From: a bacterium
Lineage (GTDB): Bacteria; Desulfobacterota; Binatia; UBA12015
DNA: 9,540 bases
Direction: 5' to 3'
Assembly (NCBI GenBank): GCA_018970825.1
Contig: JAGWVP010000080.1
Coordinates: forward strand, 1-9,540
Part shown: positions 5,022-9,540 of the stretch, piece by piece
Numbering within the stretch: the stretch's first letter is position 1
Layout of the letters: every line of letters starts with the position of its first letter
Made by a program: the position numbers and the translations under genes
The notes under the pieces: generated by a model
Seen by the model: only the letters and a program-made list of their open reading frames with translations
The model's database searches: none
What the model was told of the DNA's origin: nothing

Positions 5022-6143
5022 GTGCGCACCGAGCTCTGCAAGAGACTGGGCATCGACCTCCCGATCTTCGCCTTCACCCACTGCCGCGACGTGGTGGTCG
5101 CCGTCAGCAAGGCCGGTGGCTTCGGCGTGCTCGGCGTCGTCGGCTTCAGCCCGGAGCAACTCGAGGTCGAACTCAAGTGGATCGACGAGCGCATCGGCGA
5201 CCGCCCCTACGGCATCGACGTCGTCATCCCCGGCAAGTACGAGGGCATGGGCGAGCTCGACCCCGCGAAGCTCGAGGAGATGCTGCAGGCGGCGATCCCC
5301 GAGCAGCACCGCAAGTTCGTGAAGAAGGTGCTGGCCGACGCCGGCGTGCCCGAGCTGCCCGAGGACGAGAAGCCGCGCGAGCTGCTCGGCTGGACGGCGG
5401 CGACCGCGACGCCGCAGCTCGAGATCGCGCTCGCCCATCCGAAGGTGAAGCTGATCGCGAACGCGCTCGGTACCCCGCCGTCCGACGTGATCGAGTGGAT
5501 CCACCGCGAGGGGCGGCTGGTCGCCGCCCTCTGCGGCTCGGGCAAGCAGGCGCTCGCGCACAAGAACGCCGGCGTCGACATCGTGATCGCGCAGGGCACC
5601 GAGGGCGGCGGCCACACCGGCGAGATCGGCTCGATGGTGCTGTGGCCCGAGGTCATCGAGGCTGTCTCGCCGACGCCGGTCCTCGCGGCGGGCGGCATCG
5701 GGACCGGGCGCCAGATCGCGGCCGCGCTCGCGATGGGTGCCCAGGGCGTCTGGACCGGCTCGCTGTGGCTCGCGGTGCAGGAAGCCGACGCGCCGCCGGC
5801 CCAGAAGGAGGCGTACTTCGCGGCGACGAGCCGCGACACCGTGCGCTCGCGCTCCTTCACCGGCAAGCCGTGCCGCATGCTGCGCAACGAGTGGACGCAG
5901 GCCTGGGAGGGACCCGAGTCCCCGGGCCCGCTCGGCATGCCGCTCCAGTTCATGGTGACCTCCGAGGCCGTGTCGCGCGGCCATCGCTACGCCGACAAGG
6001 CGAAGAAGGTCATGTTCAACCCGATCGGCCAGATCGTCGGCCGGATCGACGAGTCGCGCGCCGTGAAGGACGTCGTGCAGACGCTCGTGCAGGACTACCT
6101 CGACGCGGTCGAGCGCCTGCAGGCGGTGACCGCCGCGGAGTGA
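5022..6143 (+). CDS. Nitronate monooxygenase (2-nitropropane dioxygenase) family FMN enzyme
   Basis: The 373-residue protein starts at GTG 5022, fixed by AAGGAG at 5010-5015 six bases upstream; the open frame continues upstream but is Arg/Ser/Pro-rich and does not resemble the family. It begins RTELCKRLGIDLPIFAF, the usual first strand of these TIM-barrel flavoproteins, then AVSKAGGFGVLGV (27-39). The FMN and active-site region is IVIAQGTEGGGHTGEIGS, with His-198 in the position of the conserved catalytic His. The FMN phosphate is held by AAGGIGTGRQ (222-231) and GAQGVWTGSLWL (239-250). Family members oxidise alkyl nitronates such as propionate 3-nitronate to carbonyl compounds with O2, protecting against nitro toxins. 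The group also includes enoyl-reductase-like and other FMN enzymes, so the exact substrate is open. The motif reads EGGGH rather than the EAGGH seen in many members. It is convergent with the methyltransferase, with 9 bases between stops. Confidence 0.9.
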   Translation: MRTELCKRLGIDLPIFAFTHCRDVVVAVSKAGGFGVLGVVGFSPEQLEVELKWIDERIGDRPYGIDVVIPGKYEGMGELDPAKLEEMLQAAIPEQHRKFVKKVLADAGVPELPEDEKPRELLGWTAATATPQLEIALAHPKVKLIANALGTPPSDVIEWIHREGRLVAALCGSGKQALAHKNAGVDIVIAQGTEGGGHTGEIGSMVLWPEVIEAVSPTPVLAAGGIGTGRQIAAALAMGAQGVWTGSLWLAVQEADAPPAQKEAYFAATSRDTVRSRSFTGKPCRMLRNEWTQAWEGPESPGPLGMPLQFMVTSEAVSRGHRYADKAKKVMFNPIGQIVGRIDESRAVKDVVQTLVQDYLDAVERLQAVTAAE

Positions 6144-6164
6144 GCGGCGCGATCAGCGCGCCGC
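6144..6164. terminator. GC-rich hairpin across convergent gene ends, possible bidirectional terminator
   Basis: GCGGCGCG (6144-6151) pairs perfectly with CGCGCCGC (6157-6164) around the 5-base loop ATCAG, an 8-bp all-GC stem. It begins right after the TGA of the nitronate monooxygenase and contains the stop codon of the convergent methyltransferase (TCA at 6153-6155 on the + strand). No U-run follows in either direction, so it is not a textbook intrinsic terminator. Its placement between two tail-to-tail genes suggests a pause, RNA 3'-end protection, or a Rho-assisted stop for both. Confidence 0.45.
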
Positions 6165-7106
6165 TCGTCGGGCCGCCTGCACGCTTCGCGCGATCTCGCG
6201 GAGGTGCGAGTCCCAGGTACCGCAGCACCCGCCGAAGATGTCGAGGTGGGGATGGCGCCTCGCGATCTCCGCCATGCGACGGCCGAGGTCGACGGGATCG
6301 CCCGACTCCAGGTGGCCGAGCGAGCAGAGCGACACCTTGTCCATCGAGGCTGCGTTCGGGCGCAGGCACCGGACCCGCTCGAACCACTCGCCGGGCTCGA
6401 TCGCCGGCAGGAACTCGAGCGGGTGCGAGCAGTTGATGCCGTAGAAGGCGGGTCGCGCGTCCCCGGCGAGTTCGTCGACCGCGAGCACGGCTTCGCGCAG
6501 CGTCGGGCCCGACTGGAGGCGGTGGGTCGCGTCGAGCGTGAAGGAGATCGACACCGGGAGCCCTGCCGCCGCGCCGGCACGGGCCACGCCGACCGCCTCG
6601 GGCACGCCGTTGAACGTCATCGCTTCGGCGAGGTCGACGCCTGCCCGGACGAGGTTCGCCATCTGCACCGCGTGGTACTCCTGCGCGCTCTCGGCGGTGA
6701 TCGTCTCGTTGCGCGAGTACGCGTCGCCGCGGGGGCCGACGATCCCGGCATAGTAGAGGGCGGGGACACGGCCCCGGTAGGGCTCGGCCACCTCCCGCAG
6801 GAAGTCGATCGCCCGCACCTGCGCCGCGGCGAGTGCCTCGGGCGGGTAGCCGACGAGGCCCGCCCAGTCGGGGCTCGCTCGGTAGTCGAGCCCGCCGAGC
6901 AGGACGCCGCAGCCCTGCTCGACCGCGACGTCGAGCACGGCGCCGTACATCTCGTGCAGCCGGGCGACCCCCGCGGGGTCGTCGAGCAGCGGGAACATCG
7001 CGAACTCCGGGAGCTCGAGGCCGTGCTTGTACATGACCTCGGTCTCCTGGCCGCCTTCGGTCAGGTAGAGGAGGCCGCTCTGCCTCGGCGGGAACGACGT
7101 CTTCAC
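6153..7106 (-). CDS. Homocysteine S-methyltransferase family protein
   Basis: The 317-residue protein is read from GTG at 7106-7104, with GGAGAG in the right range upstream on the minus strand. The frame extends about 50 codons further upstream but is Arg/Gly/Pro-rich there. It begins near GLLYLTEGGQETEVMYKHGL, matching the first barrel strand of the PF02574 family. The zinc ligands are present: Cys-226 in YGINCSHP and the Cys-294/Cys-295 pair in GGCCGTWDSHLREIA near the C-terminus. SRNETITAESAQEYH (131-145) and the EAMTFNGVPEA segment (161-171) also fit. These cytoplasmic enzymes move a methyl group from S-methylmethionine, betaine or a similar donor to homocysteine, giving methionine, without folate or cobalamin domains. 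The length fits the single-domain type. Donor identity cannot be read from the sequence. A palindrome and a weak promoter lie about 70-100 bases upstream, and rapA is divergent. Confidence 0.92.
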   Translation of the reverse strand: MKTSFPPRQSGLLYLTEGGQETEVMYKHGLELPEFAMFPLLDDPAGVARLHEMYGAVLDVAVEQGCGVLLGGLDYRASPDWAGLVGYPPEALAAAQVRAIDFLREVAEPYRGRVPALYYAGIVGPRGDAYSRNETITAESAQEYHAVQMANLVRAGVDLAEAMTFNGVPEAVGVARAGAAAGLPVSISFTLDATHRLQSGPTLREAVLAVDELAGDARPAFYGINCSHPLEFLPAIEPGEWFERVRCLRPNAASMDKVSLCSLGHLESGDPVDLGRRMAEIARRHPHLDIFGGCCGTWDSHLREIARSVQAARRAAR

Positions 7107-7171
7107 GGTGCAGGCTCTCCGTCGTCGCGCACCGCGATGGTCGCGGCGCGGTCTCGGGGTTCGTCGGCTCG

Positions 7172-7186
7172 ACGGTCCTAGACCGT
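7172..7186. promoter_or_regulatory. Perfect 15-bp palindrome, operator-like
   Basis: ACGGTC (7172-7177) and GACCGT (7181-7186) are perfect inverted arms around the centre CTA. It lies 66 bases upstream of the methyltransferase start and overlaps the proposed -10 box on the minus strand. Size, symmetry and position suit the binding site of a dimeric helix-turn-helix regulator. No regulator gene is in the window, so the binding protein is unknown. It could also be chance. Confidence 0.4.
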
Positions 7187-7203
7187 ATCCCCGGGACGGC
7201 CAA
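7175..7203 (-). promoter_or_regulatory. Weak candidate promoter for the methyltransferase
   Basis: On the minus strand, TTGGCC (7203-7198) and TAGGAC (7180-7175) are separated by 17 bases, matching 4 of 6 and 3 of 6 consensus positions. Transcription would begin near 7168, giving a leader of about 60 bases. The match is weak; the overlap with the palindrome is what makes it worth recording. Confidence 0.25.
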
Positions 7204-7235
7204 CATGGGCGCCCGTGCCCGGCCCGGGGCCCGCG

Positions 7236-7265
7236 TTGTCGCGCGCTTCCGCGCAAGACTATCCT
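7236..7265 (+). promoter_or_regulatory. Candidate sigma-70-type promoter for rapA
   Basis: TTGTCG at 7236-7241 and TATCCT at 7260-7265 are separated by 18 bases, each matching 4 of 6 consensus positions. The spacer and the last -35 base contain the dyad GCGCG-CTTC-CGCGC (7241-7254). The leader to the ATG at 7422 would be about 150 bases. It shares its spacing and base pattern with the candidate promoters at 1412 and 4876. Confidence 0.4.
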
Positions 7266-7421
7266 GCGGCGGGTGAGGCGCCGATCCCGTCACGACCGCA
7301 GGGGACACCGACTTTCCGGGAAGCCCGGTCCGTCCGCCGCATCGCCGGGTCCGCGTTCCGTCGGCACGACGGCCCGCCGATCCGGTCCTCGTCCTCGAGA
7401 GGCCTCGCGGCGCGGGAATCG

Positions 7422-9540
7422 ATGAACGCGTTCCGCCCGGGCCAGCTCTGGACGAGCGGCGCCGAGCCCGAACTCGGCCTCGGGCTCGTGGTCGCCGTCG
7501 ACGCGCGCTCGGTCGAGGTCGCGTTCGACGCCGCGGACTGCCGTCGTCGCTACGCCTGTTCGACCGCTCCTCTCGTGCGTGTAGCCTTCGCGCCCGGCGA
7601 CGCGATCCTTGCACGCGACGGATCGAGTCTCGTCGTACGCCGCGTCGAGGAGGTGGCCGGCCTGCTCGTCTACTCGGACGGCGACCGGCGCCTCGCCGAG
7701 TCCGAGGTCGCCCCGAGGCAAGGTGCACCTGGGCCGCTCGATCGCCTGCGTCGCGGCGAGTCCGATCCAACGGCGCTCTTCGATCTCCGCCAGGAGGCCT
7801 TCGCGCACCGCCATCGTCTCGCGCGATCGCCGGTCCGGGGGCTCGTCGGCGCCCGCATCCGTCTCCTTCCCCACCAGCTCTTCATCGCGGCCGAGGTCGC
7901 GGAACGGGATGCGCCGCGCGTGCTGCTCGCCGACGAGGTCGGGCTCGGCAAGACGATCGAGGCGGGGCTCGTCGCGAGCCGGCTGATCGCGACCGGTCGC
8001 GTCGAGCGCGTTCTCGTCGCGACGCCGGAGCACCTGGTGCACCAGTGGTTCGTCGAGCTGCTGCGCCGGTTCAACCTGCGCTTTCGGATCTTCGACGAGG
8101 AGCGCTGCGCCGCGGCCGAGTCGGCGAGCGGCGGCAATCCCTTCCAGGACGAGCAGCTCGTCCTCTGCGGACTGCCGCTTCTCGCGGGATCCGGCGGCCG
8201 CGGGGCGCAGGCCGTCGCCGCCGGCTGGGACCTGCTCGTCGTCGACGAGGTGCACCACCTCTCGTGGGCGCCCGGAAAGCCGAGCCCGGGCTACGCCGCG
8301 GTGGCCGCGCTCGCACGGAGCGCGGCGGGCGTTCTCCTGCTCTCGGGCACGCCGTCGCGTCGCGGCGAGCAGTCGCACTTCGCGCGACTGCACCTGCTCG
8401 ACCCGGTGCGACACCCGGACTGGGAGTCGCACCTGGCCGAGGCTTCCCGGGAGGAGGAGGCCGCACGACTCGTCGCGCGCGCCGCCGCCGCGGAGTCCGT
8501 TCCCGACGACGGGTCGCTCGTCCTCGACGGGGGCGATCGCGAGGCGGAGGCGATCGCCCTCGACCGTTTCGGGCCCGGGCGCGCCCTCTTCCGCAACACG
8601 CGTGCCTCGGTCGGCGGGTTCCCGCGCCGCGTCGCGCGGCCCGCGCCGCTCGATGCGACCGGCATCGACCCGCAGGTGCTCGACGCGATCGCGCGGGAGG
8701 TGGCGTCGGACCCGTCGGCCCGGGGCGCGCAGGACGCGGCTTCCCGGGTCGACGGGGCGATCGCCGTCGTGCCGGGGGACCCGCGCGTCCGTTGGCTCGC
8801 CGGGCTGATCCGCCGCATCGCGCCCGCGAAGATCCTCGTCATCGCCCGCACCGCGGACCAGGTGCTCTCGCTCGCCGACGCCCTCGAGCGCGAGATTTCG
8901 GTGAAGCGCGCGGTCTTCCACGAGGGCATGACGCTCGTCCAGCGGGACCGGCAGGCGGCCTGGTTCGCCGAGCCCGACGGGGCGCGCGTGCTGCTCTCCT
9001 CGGAGATCGGCGGCGAGGGCCGCAACTTCCAGTTCGCGCACCACCTCGTGCTCTTCGATCTGCCGCTCGACCCCGAGCAGCTCGAGCAGCGCATCGGGCG
9101 TCTCGACCGGATCGGTCAGGAACACGACGTCGAGATCCACGTGCCGTTCGTCGTCGGCAGCGCACACGAGGTGCTGCAGCGCTGGTACGCGGAGGGGCTC
9201 GGCGCGTTCGAGCGCCCCGCGCCCGACGGCAACTGCTTTCTGGAGGTCTTCGGATCGCGTCTCGCCGAGCTCGCGATCGCGCGCCACCGGGTGGTCGCGG
9301 ACGCGCGTGGCGCACACGAGGAAGCGGTCGAGCGGCTCGTCCAGGAGACGCACGCGATGCGCGACGAGGTGGCGGCTCGGCATGCGGCGGGTCGGGACCG
9401 GTTGCTCGAGCGCGCGTCCTTCCGTCGCGCCGAGGCCGCCTCGATCGTCGGCGCGATCGCAGCACGGGACGCCGACCCCGTGCTGCGCGAATTCCTCGAG
9501 CGCGCCTTCGACCACGCGAGCGTCGAGGTCGAGGACCTCG
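7422..9540 (+). CDS. rapA: RNA polymerase-associated SNF2-family ATPase RapA, C-terminus cut by window edge
   Basis: The frame runs open from ATG 7422 to the window end: 706 codons plus one base, against about 970 in E. coli RapA. The start is set by the RapA-like opening MNAFRPGQLWTSGAEPELGL, with a weak GGGAA before it. RapA binds RNA polymerase and uses ATP to recycle it from stalled post-termination complexes. The N-terminal Tudor-like region comes first (about 1-110). The ATPase core carries RVLLADEVGLGKTIEAG (Walker A, Lys-177, Thr-178), VVDEVHH (Asp-275, Glu-276; Val where E. coli has Ala), LLLSGTPSRRGEQSHFARL, and FRNTRASVGGFPRR at the lobe junction. The second lobe has AVFHEGMTLVQRDRQAAWFA, SEIGGEGRNFQFAHHLVLFD, and EQRIGRLDRIGQ (555-566) with its arginines. 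After that comes HVPFVVGSAHEVLQRWYAEG. The linker between lobes looks shorter than in E. coli. No frameshift is seen. Confidence 0.95.
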   Translation, partial: MNAFRPGQLWTSGAEPELGLGLVVAVDARSVEVAFDAADCRRRYACSTAPLVRVAFAPGDAILARDGSSLVVRRVEEVAGLLVYSDGDRRLAESEVAPRQGAPGPLDRLRRGESDPTALFDLRQEAFAHRHRLARSPVRGLVGARIRLLPHQLFIAAEVAERDAPRVLLADEVGLGKTIEAGLVASRLIATGRVERVLVATPEHLVHQWFVELLRRFNLRFRIFDEERCAAAESASGGNPFQDEQLVLCGLPLLAGSGGRGAQAVAAGWDLLVVDEVHHLSWAPGKPSPGYAAVAALARSAAGVLLLSGTPSRRGEQSHFARLHLLDPVRHPDWESHLAEASREEEAARLVARAAAAESVPDDGSLVLDGGDREAEAIALDRFGPGRALFRNTRASVGGFPRRVARPAPLDATGIDPQVLDAIAREVASDPSARGAQDAASRVDGAIAVVPGDPRVRWLAGLIRRIAPAKILVIARTADQVLSLADALEREISVKRAVFHEGMTLVQRDRQAAWFAEPDGARVLLSSEIGGEGRNFQFAHHLVLFDLPLDPEQLEQRIGRLDRIGQEHDVEIHVPFVVGSAHEVLQRWYAEGLGAFERPAPDGNCFLEVFGSRLAELAIARHRVVADARGAHEEAVERLVQETHAMRDEVAARHAAGRDRLLERASFRRAEAASIVGAIAARDADPVLREFLERAFDHASVEVEDL

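Larger units (their letters stand above)
7107..7421. other. Divergent control region between methyltransferase and rapA
   Basis: These 315 bases contain no convincing gene. From left to right they hold: the methyltransferase ribosome binding site; a 6-bp hairpin with a TGG loop (CCGCGA 7132-7137, TCGCGG 7141-7146) in its leader; a perfect 15-bp palindrome (7172-7186); a weak minus-strand promoter (7175-7203); a plus-strand promoter toward rapA (7236-7265); and a 5-bp hairpin CCGGG-AAG-CCCGG (7316-7328) in the rapA leader. I looked for a SAM or SAH riboswitch-like core before the methyltransferase and did not recognise one. Confidence 0.5.

Noticed and set aside
3865..5322. A 485-residue plus-strand frame across the DUF808 gene and its downstream gap
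   Set aside because: It is made almost entirely of Arg, Ala, Gly and Asp, as expected from reading GC-rich codons out of frame, and has no ribosome binding site.
7107..7170. A SAM or SAH riboswitch in the methyltransferase leader
   Set aside because: Only a short GC hairpin (7132-7146) is visible; the conserved cores of these riboswitches were not recognised. A covariance-model search would settle it.
7290..9515. A 741-residue open frame on the minus strand opposite rapA
   Set aside because: It is rich in Arg, Asp, Glu and Gly with no family motif, and mirrors the rapA codons. The plus frame carries all SNF2/RapA motifs in order, so this is a composition shadow.
5..9540. CRISPR arrays, tandem repeats, insertion sequences, tRNA or rRNA genes, or a defence island
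   Set aside because: No repeated units, transposase motifs, tRNA-like cloverleaf or toxin-antitoxin pair was seen; the genes are metabolic, envelope or transcription-related.

Overview
This is a GC-rich window (roughly 70% G+C by eye) from a chromosome-like, gene-dense bacterial region. Nearly every codon ends in G or C, so long open frames appear in all six frames; the real genes were chosen by recognisable family motifs. A RapA-type RNA polymerase recycling ATPase and a DUF808/YedI membrane protein point to a Gram-negative bacterium, proteobacterial or a high-GC delta/myxobacteria-like lineage. That placement is inference; no marker gene settles it.

Layout. (1) 2-205, + strand: C-terminal end of a DUF1624/HGSNAT-like membrane acyltransferase-type protein, cut by the window edge. 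(2) 254-1221, - strand: two hotdog-fold PaaI-like thioesterases in tandem, joined by a 4-base GTGA overlap. (3) 1222-1581: divergent intergenic region with a hairpin and a candidate sigma-70-type promoter. (4) 1582-3003, +: PAPS-dependent sulfotransferase with an N-terminal TPR-like region. (5) 3107-3760, +: DJ-1/PfpI protein of the isonitrile-hydratase type with a strong ribosome binding site. (6) 3845-4825, +: DUF808 (YedI) membrane protein. (7) 5022-6143, +: FMN-dependent nitronate monooxygenase family enzyme with its own candidate promoter. (8) 6153-7106, -: homocysteine S-methyltransferase family protein, convergent with the previous gene across a GC-rich hairpin. (9) 7107-7421: divergent control region with a perfect 15-bp palindrome and promoter-like sites for both sides. 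(10) 7422 to the window end, +: RapA, 706 codons visible, C-terminus missing.

How the genes fit together. Mostly they do not form one pathway. The two thioesterases are clearly a translationally coupled pair, probably acting on acyl-CoAs. The isonitrile-hydratase-like enzyme and the nitronate monooxygenase are both plausible detoxifying or nitrogen-compound enzymes, but they are separated by the DUF808 gene and the monooxygenase seems to have its own promoter. The methyltransferase serves methionine synthesis or methyl recycling, and RapA acts on RNA polymerase. I see no mobile element, CRISPR array, tRNA or rRNA, and no convincing new multi-gene system. The best leads are regulatory (three promoter-like sites with the same 18-base spacer, and dyads centred on or near proposed -10 boxes), the TPR-sulfotransferase fusion, and the uncharacterised DUF808 protein.
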